A stretch of DNA of 33,640 bases, taken from NCBI GenBank assembly GCA_025927685.1, contig JAICKX010000023.1:1-33640 (forward strand), in the 5' to 3' direction. The notes under the pieces were generated by a model. That model was given only the letters and a program-made list of their open reading frames with translations, made no database searches and was not told the DNA's origin. This DNA is from Thermoleophilia bacterium. GTDB taxonomy: Bacteria; Actinomycetota; Thermoleophilia; Gaiellales; JAICJC01. Of the stretch, positions 7,186 to 15,009 are shown piece after piece. The position numbers and the translations under genes are program-made. Each line of letters begins with the position of its first letter. Position 1 is the stretch's first letter.

Positions 7186-8545
7186 CGAGCTGCGGCCCCT
7201 GATCGGCGAGGGCGAGGCCCACTTCGTCGGCGGGTGCATCCGCGACGTGCGGCTCGGGCGACCGGTCGTCGACGTCGACGTCGTGGTGCCCGGCGACCCG
7301 GCCCCCGCCGCGCGCAGGCTGGCCCGGGCGATGGGCGGCTCGCCGTTCGCCCTCTCGGAGGGCCACGGAGCCTGGCGGGTCGTGCTCGCCGGGCGGACGA
7401 TCGACGTGACCGCGCGCCGCGGCGGCGATATCGTGGCCGACCTGGGTGAGCGCGACTTCACGGTGAACGCGATGGCGATCCCGGTCGCCGGCGGGGGGGA
7501 GGACGTGGTCGACCCGTTCGGCGGGCTGTCCGACCTGGCCGAGCGGCGGATGCGGATCGTGTCCGAGCGCGTCTTCGCCGACGATCCGCTGCGGCTGCTG
7601 CGCCTGGCCCGGATCGCGCACGAGCTGGGGTTCGAGGTGGATCCGGACGCGCAGCGGCTCGCGCGTCGCGACGCCCATCTGGCCGACCGCGCGGCCGGCG
7701 AGCGGATCTACGCCGAGGTGCGGCGGTTGCTCGCGCCGGATCACCCCGACGCCGCGGTCCGGCTCCTCGACGGCCTGGGCGTCCTCGACGTCGTCCTGCC
7801 CGAGGCGGCGCCGATGCGCGGCTGCGAGCAGAGCCCGTTCCATCATCTCGACGTCTTCGAGCACACGCTCCAGGTGCTCGACGCGGCGGCCGACATCGCC
7901 GCGCACCCCGATCACTACCTGCCCCGGCACGCCGACCGGCTGCGGCGGTCGATGGACGAGACCGTGGGCGACGAGCTCGCGGCGCGCACCGCGTTGCGGC
8001 TCGCGGCACTCTTCCACGACATCGAGAAGCCGAGCACGCGGACGGTGGCGGCCGACGGCCGGATCGGGTTCATGGGCCACGACCGCAAAGGTGCCGAGAC
8101 GACCCGCCGGATCCTGCAGCGCTGGCGGGCGGCGACCTCGACGATCCGGTTCTGCATGCTGCTCGTCGCCGAGCACCTGCGGCTGGGGTTCATGGTGCAC
8201 GACCGCCCGCTCGGCCGGCGCGAGGCCTACCGCTACCAGCGCGCGACGGAGCCGCACACGGACGCCAGCGTCCTCATCTCGCTGGCCGACCGGTTCGCGA
8301 CGCGCGGCGTGCGCGCGCGCCAGTCCTACGTGCGGGCCCACGCCGAGACGGCCGACGAGCTGCTGTCGCTCGTGGGCGAGCTCGAGACGGAGGAGCGCGT
8401 GCCGCTTCTGCGCGGTGACGAGATCGCCGAGCTGACCGGCGCGGAGGGGCCGCGGATCGGGGAGCTGGTCGACGCGCTGGCCGAGGAGCAGGCGGCGGGC
8501 GCCGTGACGACGCGTGCGGAGGCGGAGGCCTTTGTCCGCGGGTAG
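7166..8545 (+). CDS. cca: CCA tRNA nucleotidyltransferase / poly(A) polymerase family protein with HD domain
   Basis: The product has 459 residues from ATG 7166, preceded by GGAGGG, and overlaps alr by 20 nt. The class II nucleotidyltransferase head is complete: GGCIRD (22-27), catalytic D36 and D38, RRGGDIVADLGERDFTVNAM (84-103), DPFGG (116-120) and FADDPLRLLRLARI (137-150). An HD phosphohydrolase region follows, with H233 in FEHTLQ and the H284-D285 doublet in ALFHDIEKPSTR. It most likely matures or repairs tRNA 3' ends by adding CCA, or only part of it. Family members split into CC-adding, A-adding and full CCA enzymes, and sequence alone does not decide here, so the symbol is provisional. 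Confidence 0.85.
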   Translation: MSSAVLDELRPLIGEGEAHFVGGCIRDVRLGRPVVDVDVVVPGDPAPAARRLARAMGGSPFALSEGHGAWRVVLAGRTIDVTARRGGDIVADLGERDFTVNAMAIPVAGGGEDVVDPFGGLSDLAERRMRIVSERVFADDPLRLLRLARIAHELGFEVDPDAQRLARRDAHLADRAAGERIYAEVRRLLAPDHPDAAVRLLDGLGVLDVVLPEAAPMRGCEQSPFHHLDVFEHTLQVLDAAADIAAHPDHYLPRHADRLRRSMDETVGDELAARTALRLAALFHDIEKPSTRTVAADGRIGFMGHDRKGAETTRRILQRWRAATSTIRFCMLLVAEHLRLGFMVHDRPLGRREAYRYQRATEPHTDASVLISLADRFATRGVRARQSYVRAHAETADELLSLVGELETEERVPLLRGDEIAELTGAEGPRIGELVDALAEEQAAGAVTTRAEAEAFVRG

Positions 8546-9206
8546 CCGCTTCGACCGCACCGCCGAGCGCTACGCCGCGATGGCGGCGACGCGCGACTGG
8601 ACCGGCTTCGTCGAGTGGTGCGACCCCGGCCCGGACGACCGCGCCCTGGACGTCGCCGGCGGCCCGGGGTCGCTGGCCGCGGCGCTGCGGCCGCAGGTCG
8701 GGTCGATCACGGTGCTCGACACGTCGGCCCGCCTGCTCGAGTTCGTCCCGGAAGGGATCGGCCGCTCGCTCGGCCGCGCCGAGCAGCTGCCGTTCGACGA
8801 CAAGAGCTTCGACCTCGTCACGTGCGTGAACAGCCTGCACCACATCGCCCGCCCGCCGCGCGCCCTCGACGAGATGGCGCGCGTGCTCGCCCCGGGCGGC
8901 CGGATCGTGCTCGAGGACTTCATCGCCGACGACGATCCCGGCCGGGCCCGGCGCTGGGAGGAGATCGAGCGCCTCCGCGACCCCGAGCACGGCCGCCTCA
9001 TCACCGCCGGCGAGCCGCGCGTGCCGCTGCTCGGCGCGGGCCTGGACCTGGACGCCGAGGAGATGTGGCTTCGCGTCTTCGAGGTCGACCCGTGGCTCGA
9101 GCTCGCCGGATGCGCCGGCTCAGCCGCGGAGCACGCCCGCGAGCTGATCGGAGGACCGACGTTCGAGCTCCGCGTGTGGCGCGCCCGCTTCCGCCGGCCG
9201 GCGTGA
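8532..9206 (+). CDS. Class I SAM-dependent methyltransferase (UbiE/Methyltransf_11 type)
   Basis: The product has 224 residues from TTG 8532, with GGAGG 9 nt upstream; GTG 8514 is an alternative that adds six residues. It overlaps the stop of the preceding gene by 14 nt. Motif I is LDVAGGPGSLA, with Ala where D/G is more usual. The acidic residue follows in ITVLDTS, then AEQLPFDDKSFDLVTCVNSLHHI and LAPGGRIVLEDF, as in small-molecule methyltransferases of the UbiE-like group. The substrate is unknown. As the last gene of the acpS operon it converges on thpR with one base between the two stops. Confidence 0.8.
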   Translation: MSAGSRFDRTAERYAAMAATRDWTGFVEWCDPGPDDRALDVAGGPGSLAAALRPQVGSITVLDTSARLLEFVPEGIGRSLGRAEQLPFDDKSFDLVTCVNSLHHIARPPRALDEMARVLAPGGRIVLEDFIADDDPGRARRWEEIERLRDPEHGRLITAGEPRVPLLGAGLDLDAEEMWLRVFEVDPWLELAGCAGSAAEHARELIGGPTFELRVWRARFRRPA

Positions 9207-9207
9207 G

Positions 9208-9750
9208 TCACACGCCGAGCGGCAGCTCCGCCAGCGTCGTGTAACGCGCGCCGCTCCGGTCCGGCTCCGAACGTACCAGCGACACGCCCTCCACCGCCAC
9301 CTCCGCTCCGGCGGCCGCGAACGGCGGGAGCTCGGCGCCGCGCCGCGGCGGCCGGCGAAGGCGTGCGAGCGTCACGTGCGGCTTCCCCGTCCTGGGCGGG
9401 CGCGCGTCCGGCGCGAAGGGCTCCGCGGCCGAGGCGACCGCATGCGCCAGCGCGGCCAGCTCGCCGGGCGCCTCGAGGCGGGCCCAGACCATCCGCGGGC
9501 GGCTGGGAGGGGCGAGGGCCGTGCCCGCGAGCCGAACCGTGAAGGGCGCGACGGCAGCGCAGACAGGCCGAAGCGCCGCGAGGAGCGGCTCGGCGTCCGC
9601 GCCGTCCACCGAGCCCAGGAAGTGGACCGTCGCGTGCAGGTTCGCGGCGGGCAGCGCTCGTCCGTCCAGCCCGCCGACGGCAGCGGCGGCGTAGCCGGCG
9701 AGCTCCTCCCTGAGCGGTGCCGGGAGCCGGATGGCGACGAACGCGCGCAC
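9208..9750 (-). CDS. thpR: RNA 2',3'-cyclic phosphodiesterase (2H family)
   Basis: The product has 180 residues from GTG 9750. The two HxTx motifs that define 2H phosphoesterases are HATV (39-42) and HVTL (125-128), spaced as in ThpR/LigT, and the N-terminus RAFVAIRLP is typical. The enzyme opens 2',3'-cyclic phosphate ends of RNA and can ligate tRNA halves in vitro. Convergent with the methyltransferase. A TACCGT box 9 nt before the GTG suggests that it can be transcribed separately from the small gene upstream. Confidence 0.9.
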   Translation of the reverse strand: MRAFVAIRLPAPLREELAGYAAAAVGGLDGRALPAANLHATVHFLGSVDGADAEPLLAALRPVCAAVAPFTVRLAGTALAPPSRPRMVWARLEAPGELAALAHAVASAAEPFAPDARPPRTGKPHVTLARLRRPPRRGAELPPFAAAGAEVAVEGVSLVRSEPDRSGARYTTLAELPLGV

Positions 9751-9759
9751 GGCGGCGTC

Positions 9760-9765
9760 ACGGTA
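9760..9765 (-). promoter_or_regulatory. TANNNT box (TACCGT) before thpR
   Basis: TACCGT on the minus strand lies 9 nt before GTG 9750, and no Shine-Dalgarno is visible. It fits the leaderless pattern but is one of the weaker matches. Confidence 0.35.
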
Positions 9766-9786
9766 GCCGAGGTCGTCGAGCCGGGG

Positions 9787-9957
9787 TCAGGCGGCGGCGC
9801 GGATGGACTTGCGCGCCTCGATCTGGTGCAGCAGCTCGGCGAGCTTGCACTCCAGGTCGTTGGGCGAGCGTGCCGGGTAGCCATGCTGCCACTGGCCGGT
9901 GGTCTCGGCGACCCGGATGCAGTACATCAGCGTCTGGATGTCACGCTTGTCGAGCAT
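9787..9957 (-). CDS. Small hypothetical protein, 56 residues
   Basis: ATG 9957 to TGA 9787-9789 is preceded by GGAG with 6 nt spacing. The product starts MLDKRDIQTLMYCIRVAETT and ends with a predicted amphipathic helix (DLECKLAELLHQIEARKS). Only this short part of a much longer open frame has non-arginine-rich, protein-like composition, which supports it as the real gene. It has two cysteines (C13 and one in LECK) and no membrane segment. I know no family. Because it has a Shine-Dalgarno rather than a TANNNT box, its promoter should lie further upstream, towards the divergent cytochrome gene. Confidence 0.6.
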   Translation of the reverse strand: MLDKRDIQTLMYCIRVAETTGQWQHGYPARSPNDLECKLAELLHQIEARKSIRAAA

Positions 9958-10034
9958 CGTGGTCTCCGCCTCGGCGTTCGACGCCGCCCCGGTCATCCCC
10001 TGCTTGGGGTATTTGCCCCTACCGCACCACCCGT

Positions 10035-10040
10035 TATAGT
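10035..10040 (+). promoter_or_regulatory. -10 box TATAGT before the cytochrome c gene
   Basis: TATAGT is 10 nt before ATG 10051. A possible -35 (TTGCCC, 10013-10018) is spaced 16 nt away. There is no Shine-Dalgarno, so a leaderless or very short leader transcript is likely. Confidence 0.55.
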
Positions 10041-10050
10041 GCGCGCGGCC

Positions 10051-10587
10051 ATGATCAAGGTTCTCGTCGCCGGGCTCGTCGGAACGATTGGGGGTGTGGT
10101 CGCGATGATCATCGTCATCGTCCTCGCCGGCACCACGACGAGCGGCGCGTCGAGCGTCGGCCTCGGGCAGCTGCCGCTCTCGACGGCCGCGCTTTCGGGT
10201 GGTGCGTCGACGCCGACCTCGACGCCGACGTCGACCCCGCCGGCATCGAGCGGCGGCGGATCCACGGGCGGCTCGACCTCCGGAGCCTCCGGGAACCCGG
10301 ACAACGGGAAGACGGTCTTCACCGGAAGCGCCGGCTGCGGCGGCTGCCATACCCTGGCGGCGGCCGGCACGACCGCCACCGTCGGGCCCGACCTGGACAA
10401 CCTGAGCGCGAGCGCCCAGAAGGCCGGCCAGCCGCTGGACGAGTTCATCAAGACCTCGATCGTCGACCCCAGCGCGTTCGTCGCCGAGGGCTACCCCGAC
10501 GGCGTCATGCCGACGAACTTCGAGCAGACGCTCTCGGCGTCGGACATCGACGACCTCGTGGCGTTCATCTCCGCCTCGCAGAAGTAA
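10051..10587 (+). CDS. Membrane-anchored class I cytochrome c
   Basis: The product has 178 residues. An uncleaved N-terminal membrane anchor (about 5-26), a low-complexity Ser/Thr/Pro/Gly linker (about 45-82, with TSTPTSTPP) and a C-terminal mono-haem domain follow one another. Haem is attached at CGGCH (C96, C99, H100), and the Met axial ligand is probably M153 in DGVMPTNF. Such proteins carry electrons on the outer face of the membrane, for example to a terminal oxidase. The partner is not in this window. The TPP enzyme gene starts 10 nt after its stop. Confidence 0.9.
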   Translation: MIKVLVAGLVGTIGGVVAMIIVIVLAGTTTSGASSVGLGQLPLSTAALSGGASTPTSTPTSTPPASSGGGSTGGSTSGASGNPDNGKTVFTGSAGCGGCHTLAAAGTTATVGPDLDNLSASAQKAGQPLDEFIKTSIVDPSAFVAEGYPDGVMPTNFEQTLSASDIDDLVAFISASQK

Positions 10588-10590
10588 TGT
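10585..10590 (+). promoter_or_regulatory. TANNNT box (TAATGT) overlapping the cytochrome stop codon
   Basis: TAATGT includes the TAA stop of the cytochrome gene and lies 7 nt before GTG 10598. It may give the TPP enzyme its own leaderless transcript in addition to read-through. Confidence 0.4.
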
Positions 10591-10597
10591 CTGCGGC

Positions 10598-12214
10598 GTG
10601 ACCGTCGCGCCGCCCGCCGTGCGTACCGGGGCCCATGTGCTCGTCGAGGCGCTGGGCGCGCACGGCGTCGAGGTGGTCTTCGGGCTGCCCGGCATCCACG
10701 CCCTGCCGGTCTGGGATGCGCTGATCGGCTCGGCCATCAGGCGGGTGGTCGTGCGGCATGAGCAGGCGGCGGGGTTCGGAGCGGTCGGGTACGCGCGCAC
10801 CGGCGAGAAACCGGGCGTCTACCTGACCTCGACCGGGCCGGGGGCGCTCAACTCGCTGGCGGCCCTCTCCGAGGCAGACGCGTCGAGCGCGCCCGTCCTC
10901 CATCTCACCTCCCAGATCCCGACCGACCTCGTCGGCGCGGGCCGCGGCTACCTGCACGAGAGCCGCGGCCAGTCACAGGCGTTCGCGGCGGTGTCGCGGT
11001 TCCACGCCCGCCCGACGACGCCCGAGGCGCTGGCCGCGGCCGTGGCCGAGGCGTTCGCACACATGACGCTCGACCCGGGGCCGGTCACGATCGAGGTCGC
11101 GACCGACGTGATGGCGGCGGCGGCCGGGGACGGCCCGCTCCCGGTCTCGCGCGTCGCGGTTCCGGGGCCGGATCCCGAGGCCGTGGCGCGGGTGCGGGCC
11201 ATGCTCGACGAGGCGAGCGCGCCGATCGTCTGGGCCGGCGGCGGCGCCCGCCGTGCGGCGGACGAGGTGCGTGCGCTGGCGGAGGCGCTCGACGCGCCGG
11301 TCATCACGACCTACAACGGCAAAGGGACGCTTCCGACCGGCCACCCGCTCCACGCCGGCTCGTCGGTGGAGGAGCCGTCGGTGCGTCACCTCGTCGAGCG
11401 GGCCGACCTGTGCCTCGCGCTCGGGACGCGGTTCTCGCAGGAGACCACGGCCAACTGGACGCTTCCCATCCCATCCGAGCTCGTGCACGTCGATCTCGAC
11501 GCCGGCCGGTTCGGGCGGACGTACCAGCCGGCCGAGGGGATCGTCTCGGACGTCGGCCTCTTCTGCCGGGCGCTCCTCGGCGGCGGCGTGAGCACCGGCT
11601 CGCGGGACGGTGAGGCCGCCGTGCGGGCGGCGATCCAGGGCCGAAACGCCGAGGTGGCGGCGCAGGGCGCGCCCGAAGAGATCGAGCTGATGCATGTGCT
11701 CCATGACGCGCTGCCCGAGGACGCGATCGTGATCGCCGACATGACGGTCGCCGCATACTGGGCGGCGCTCTACCTCGACGGCAAGCGGCCCGGGTCGTTC
11801 GTCTATCCGGCCTCGGGCGCGCTGGGATGCGGCGTGCCGCTGGCGCTCGGCACCGCGGCGGCGCACCCCGACAGGCCGACGGTCGCGATCGTCGGCGACG
11901 GCGGCTTCGTGATGGGCGGCCACGAGCTCCTCACCGCTGCCGCCGAGGGGCTGGCGTTCGTGACGCTCGTCGTCAACGACTCCGCCTACGGGATCCTGCG
12001 CAACTACCAGGAGACGATGTTCGGCCGCACCGTGGCGGTCGAGCTGAACGCGCCCGACTTCGCCGGGCTGGCCGCGGCGTGCGGCGTGCGCCACATCGCG
12101 GCCGACGGCATCGGCGGCGTGCGGGCGGCGCTGGAGGAAGCGCTGGCCGACCGCTCGAGGCCGGTGCTGGTCGAGCTCAGGGCCGCGCTCAGGGCGCCCG
12201 GGCAGTCGGTCTAG
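10598..12214 (+). CDS. Thiamine-pyrophosphate-dependent enzyme, acetolactate synthase (IlvB)-like
   Basis: The product has 538 residues with the three-domain POX/AHAS layout: N-terminal PYR domain with FGLPGIHALPV (28-38) and catalytic Glu55 in VRHEQAAGF; a central domain (about 190-330) with IVWAGGGARR; and a C-terminal PP domain with GDGGF (433-437) and N460 binding Mg-ThDP. The family decarboxylates 2-oxo acids or transfers the resulting carbanion. The exact substrate cannot be read from sequence. It lacks an adjacent regulatory subunit (ilvN), so it is more likely a catabolic 2-oxo acid enzyme than biosynthetic AHAS. It may be co-transcribed with the cytochrome c upstream. It converges on the CBS gene. 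Confidence 0.85.
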   Translation: MTVAPPAVRTGAHVLVEALGAHGVEVVFGLPGIHALPVWDALIGSAIRRVVVRHEQAAGFGAVGYARTGEKPGVYLTSTGPGALNSLAALSEADASSAPVLHLTSQIPTDLVGAGRGYLHESRGQSQAFAAVSRFHARPTTPEALAAAVAEAFAHMTLDPGPVTIEVATDVMAAAAGDGPLPVSRVAVPGPDPEAVARVRAMLDEASAPIVWAGGGARRAADEVRALAEALDAPVITTYNGKGTLPTGHPLHAGSSVEEPSVRHLVERADLCLALGTRFSQETTANWTLPIPSELVHVDLDAGRFGRTYQPAEGIVSDVGLFCRALLGGGVSTGSRDGEAAVRAAIQGRNAEVAAQGAPEEIELMHVLHDALPEDAIVIADMTVAAYWAALYLDGKRPGSFVYPASGALGCGVPLALGTAAAHPDRPTVAIVGDGGFVMGGHELLTAAAEGLAFVTLVVNDSAYGILRNYQETMFGRTVAVELNAPDFAGLAAACGVRHIAADGIGGVRAALEEALADRSRPVLVELRAALRAPGQSV

Positions 12215-12245
12215 CCGCCTGCGCTCACCGGTCCGGCGAGGCGGC
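12214..12245. terminator. Possible shared hairpin between convergent genes
   Basis: GCCGCCT (12214-12220) and AGGCGGC (12239-12245) are perfect inverted arms of 7 bp around an 18-nt loop, placed between the stops of the TPP enzyme and the CBS protein. The loop is long and there is no T-tract. Confidence 0.3.
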
Positions 12246-12644
12246 GCTGATCTCGCCGAGCACGGAACCGGGGTCGCGGTCGATCGCCAGATCGCCCAGC
12301 GAGACGATGCCCACCGGGCGGCCCTGCTCGACCACGGGCAGGCGCCGGATCGCGCGCTCGCTCATCACGCCGATGGCGTCCTCGATCGCCGTGTCCGGCT
12401 CGACGGTGACCGGGTCGGGGCTCACGATCTCCTGGACGGTGGTCTGCGCCGGGTCGCGGCCCTCGGCCACCAGCCGCACCGCGATGTCGCGATCGGTGAC
12501 GATGCCGCGGATCTCATCGCCGTCGATCACGATCATCGATCCCACCGCGGCGTCCCTCATCCGCTTGGCGGCCTCGACCACCTGGTCACCTGCAGCGACC
12601 GTGATCGGATCCGCCGTCATGACGTCCTTCACCAGCTCCGACAT
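12225..12644 (-). CDS. Two-CBS-domain protein
   Basis: The product has 139 residues from ATG 12644, fixed by AAGGGAGG just upstream; longer readings to 12785 have Arg-rich, non-conserved N-termini. It consists of two CBS motifs only, about 7-62 (VKDVMTADPITV ... IRGIVTDRDIAVRL) and about 72-128 (VSPDPVTV ... VGIVSLGDLA). Stand-alone CBS pairs bind adenine nucleotides (AMP, ATP, NAD, c-di-AMP) and act as energy sensors for a partner protein. No partner is obvious here. It is transcribed away from the aminotransferase. Confidence 0.9.
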   Translation of the reverse strand: MSELVKDVMTADPITVAAGDQVVEAAKRMRDAAVGSMIVIDGDEIRGIVTDRDIAVRLVAEGRDPAQTTVQEIVSPDPVTVEPDTAIEDAIGVMSERAIRRLPVVEQGRPVGIVSLGDLAIDRDPGSVLGEISAASPDR

Positions 12645-12649
12645 CTCGC

Positions 12650-12655
12650 CTCCCT
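12650..12655 (-). promoter_or_regulatory. Shine-Dalgarno GGGAGG for the CBS gene
   Basis: The minus strand reads AAGGGAGGCGAG directly before ATG 12644. It fixes the start and marks this gene as one with a leader, unlike its divergent neighbour. Confidence 0.65.
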
Positions 12656-12771
12656 TGTGAGCGCCAACGTGTGCGGGACGGATACCCCCGACGTCGCGCG
12701 ACCAACCGCCGCACCGCGGTCGCTGGCGCGCCGCCCACGGGGTTCCGGCGGGCCGCCGCTCGCCCGCTCGG

Positions 12772-12777
12772 TACAGT
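12772..12777 (+). promoter_or_regulatory. -10 box TACAGT before the aminotransferase
   Basis: TACAGT lies 6 nt upstream of ATG 12784, with no Shine-Dalgarno in between. A leaderless transcript is likely, and it may head the aminotransferase and possibly the mau-like genes. Confidence 0.5.
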
Positions 12778-12783
12778 TGCGCC

Positions 12784-14082
12784 ATGAAGGCCCCGGAGCG
12801 CGCGGACTACTCGATGACGGCCAGCCCGGGCGCCGCGCTGCCCGTCGCGGTGCGCGGGGAGGGGTGCTGGATCGAGGACGCGGACGGGCGCCGCTACCTC
12901 GACGCGTGCGGCGGGGCGATGGTGATGCTGCTCGGCCACTGCCACCCGCGGGTGGTGGAGGCCCTCCGCGCGCAGGCCGGCGAGCTGACCTTCACGTACC
13001 GCTTCTCGTTCCGCAACGGGCCGATGCTCGACCTGGCCGAGCGGATCGCGCAGCGGGCGCCCGGTGACCTCGAGTGGTGCTTCTTCAACTCGTCGGGCTC
13101 CGAGGCGAACGAGTCGGCGGTGCACCTGGCGGTGCTCTACTGGGAGCTCCTTGGCCGGGCCGGCAAGGTGGAGTTCCTCTCGCGCGTCACGTCCTACCAC
13201 GGCTCCACGATGGGCGCGCTCTCCCTCTCCGGCTCGCGCTGGCGGGCGCCGTTCGAGCTCCTGCTTCGCAAGTACGCGGTCGTCCCCAACAGCGACACCG
13301 CCGAGGAGGGAGCCGCGGCGCTCGAGGCGGCGATCCTGTCCCGCGGCGCCGAGCACGTGGCGGCGTTCGTCGTCGAGCCGGTCACCGGCTCGTCGGGCGC
13401 CGCGGTGCCGCTGCCGGACGGCTACCTCGAGGCGGTCCGCGAGGTGTGCGACCGCCACGAGGTGCTCCTCGTCGCCGACGAGGTCATCACCGCGTTCGGC
13501 CGCACCGGCCGCTGGTTCGCGGTCGAGCACGACGGCGCCGTCCCCGACGTCATCACGTTCGGCAAGGGCATCGGCGGCGGCGTCATCCCGCTCTCGGGGA
13601 TGGTCGCATCGCGCCGGCTGCGCGAGGTCGTCGAGCGCTCGCCCGGCGGCTTCTCGTACGGCCACACGTTCTCTGGAAACCCGCTCGGCTGCGCCGTCGG
13701 TTCGGCCGTGATCGACACGATCGATGAGGACGGGCTCGTCGACGCCGCCGAGGCCCGTGGCGACCGCCTCCGCGACCGGCTCGAGGAGCTGCGCACCCGG
13801 CATCCACTCGTCCATTCCCTGCGCGGCCGCGGGCTGCTCCAGGGGATCGAGCTCCGCGCCTCCGACGGGGCCCGCTTCCCGGCGTCGGCCGGCGTCTGCG
13901 GCCGGGTCGCCGCCGAGGCGAGGGCCGAGGGGCTCATGATCTACTCGTGTCCGACCCCGGTCGGCACCGAGCACATGGACGCGCTCATGCTCGCGCCGCC
14001 GCTCGTGATCTCGGACGCAGAGATCGACGAGGTCGCGACCCGCCTGGACGCGTCGCTGGCCCGCGTCGAGGCCACCCTCTAG
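12784..14082 (+). CDS. Class III (omega) PLP-dependent aminotransferase
   Basis: The product has 432 residues, full length for class III. Phosphate-binding SSGSEA (103-108), the stacking segment SYHGSTMG (137-144), D232 in VADEVITAFGRTG pairing with the PLP nitrogen, and Schiff-base K261 in TFGKGIGGG are all present, as is GHTFSGNPLGCA. Members move amino groups between omega-amines, beta-amino acids, GABA or ornithine and pyruvate or 2-oxoglutarate. The substrate is not determinable. It lies 45 nt upstream of the mau-like cluster on the same strand, with an amine-producing type of decarboxylase further on, so a role in amine metabolism is plausible (inference). Confidence 0.92.
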   Translation: MKAPERADYSMTASPGAALPVAVRGEGCWIEDADGRRYLDACGGAMVMLLGHCHPRVVEALRAQAGELTFTYRFSFRNGPMLDLAERIAQRAPGDLEWCFFNSSGSEANESAVHLAVLYWELLGRAGKVEFLSRVTSYHGSTMGALSLSGSRWRAPFELLLRKYAVVPNSDTAEEGAAALEAAILSRGAEHVAAFVVEPVTGSSGAAVPLPDGYLEAVREVCDRHEVLLVADEVITAFGRTGRWFAVEHDGAVPDVITFGKGIGGGVIPLSGMVASRRLREVVERSPGGFSYGHTFSGNPLGCAVGSAVIDTIDEDGLVDAAEARGDRLRDRLEELRTRHPLVHSLRGRGLLQGIELRASDGARFPASAGVCGRVAAEARAEGLMIYSCPTPVGTEHMDALMLAPPLVISDAEIDEVATRLDASLARVEATL

Positions 14083-14111
14083 CGGTCCTCCGGTCCGTCC
14101 GGTCCGGCTTC

Positions 14112-14117
14112 TAGCCT
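14112..14117 (+). promoter_or_regulatory. TANNNT box (TAGCCT) before the MauE-MauD fusion
   Basis: TAGCCT is 10 nt before ATG 14128, and no Shine-Dalgarno is seen. The match is weak, but the position agrees with other operon heads in the window. Confidence 0.35.
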
Positions 14118-14127
14118 TGAGCGCCGG

Positions 14128-15009
14128 ATGCCGGTGGTCGCAGTCCCGCTCGCGCAGCTTCTGGGCGCGCTCCTCGCCGTCGCCGCGGTCGCGAAGGTCC
14201 GGCGGTTCGGCGCCTGGCGCGCGGCCCTCGACGGCTACCGGCTCGTGCCGGCCCGGCCCGCGGCCGCAGTCGCCGTGCCGGCGGCCGAGATGGCCGCTGC
14301 CGCGGGCCTCCTCGCCGGCCTCGCCACGGCGGCGTGGGGTGCCGCGGCGCTCCTCCTCGCCTTCACGCTCGTCCTCGCGGCCGAGCTGGCCAGCGGCTCG
14401 GCGCCGCCCGCCTGCGGCTGCCTGCCCTTCTCCGGCCGCCCCGGCCGCCTGACCCTCGGCCGAAACGTGGCCCTCGTCGCGGTGGCCGTCGCCGCCGCCC
14501 AGGGCGTCACGCCGACGCTCGGGCGGGCGTTCTGGGAGGCGTCCTACGCCGTCCTCTGGCTGGCCGTCGCCGGCCTCGCCGTGCTCGTGCTGTCGCTCTA
14601 CCGGCAGGTGGGCGTCCTGCATCTGCGGCTCGGGCCGCGCGGGGCGCTCGAGGAGGAGGGCGAGGGGCCGGAGCTCGGCGCTGCGGTCGACCACCCGGCG
14701 CTGCCGGCCGGCCGGGCGACGCTCGTCGCCTTCACCTCGGCCGGGTGCCCGGTGTGCCGCCAGATCGTGCCCGGCCTCGGTGTGCTGGAGCGCGATCCCG
14801 TGCTGGCGGTCGTCCACGCCGCATACGAGGAGGAGGGCGGCGCCGAGCTCCACGCGGCCTTCGACGTGCCGGGCACGCCGTACGCGGTCTACGTCGACGC
14901 GGGCGGGGTCGTCAGGGCAAAGGGGACCGTGAACACGCTCGAGCAGCTGGAGAGCCTGGTCGCCGCAGGCGGCAGTCGCGCCCGCGAGGCGGTCGGCGAT
15001 GTGGCGTGA
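14128..15009 (+). CDS. MauE-MauD fusion: membrane redox domain plus thioredoxin-like domain
   Basis: The product has 293 residues. Residues 1-155 are a four-helix DoxX/MauE-type membrane domain with the cysteine pair C96-x-C98 (ACGCLPF) at a loop. Residues about 157-293 match MauD: SLYRQVGVLHLRLGP.GAL, then the thioredoxin-like active site C207-P-V-C210 in TSAGCPVCRQ, and the cis-proline at P251 in PGTPYAVYVD. In methylotrophs MauE and MauD are separate proteins, both needed to mature the six-disulfide light chain of methylamine dehydrogenase. Here they are one polypeptide. The gene is followed, with an 11-nt overlap, by a Cys-rich light-chain-like protein, its obvious client. The MauE part resembles other DoxX-like proteins, so the fold call is safer than the exact redox chemistry. 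Confidence 0.85.
   Translation: MPVVAVPLAQLLGALLAVAAVAKVRRFGAWRAALDGYRLVPARPAAAVAVPAAEMAAAAGLLAGLATAAWGAAALLLAFTLVLAAELASGSAPPACGCLPFSGRPGRLTLGRNVALVAVAVAAAQGVTPTLGRAFWEASYAVLWLAVAGLAVLVLSLYRQVGVLHLRLGPRGALEEEGEGPELGAAVDHPALPAGRATLVAFTSAGCPVCRQIVPGLGVLERDPVLAVVHAAYEEEGGAELHAAFDVPGTPYAVYVDAGGVVRAKGTVNTLEQLESLVAAGGSRAREAVGDVA

Noticed and set aside
9781-9789. Third copy of the GGGGTCA palindrome at the end of the 56-residue gene
   Set aside because: Only one half (CCGGGGTCA) is present and the second arm is missing, so this may be chance.
10200-10260. Tandem repeat in the cytochrome c gene (TCGACGCCGACC-like units)
   Set aside because: It encodes the Ser/Thr/Pro linker expected between anchor and haem domain, so it is low-complexity coding sequence.
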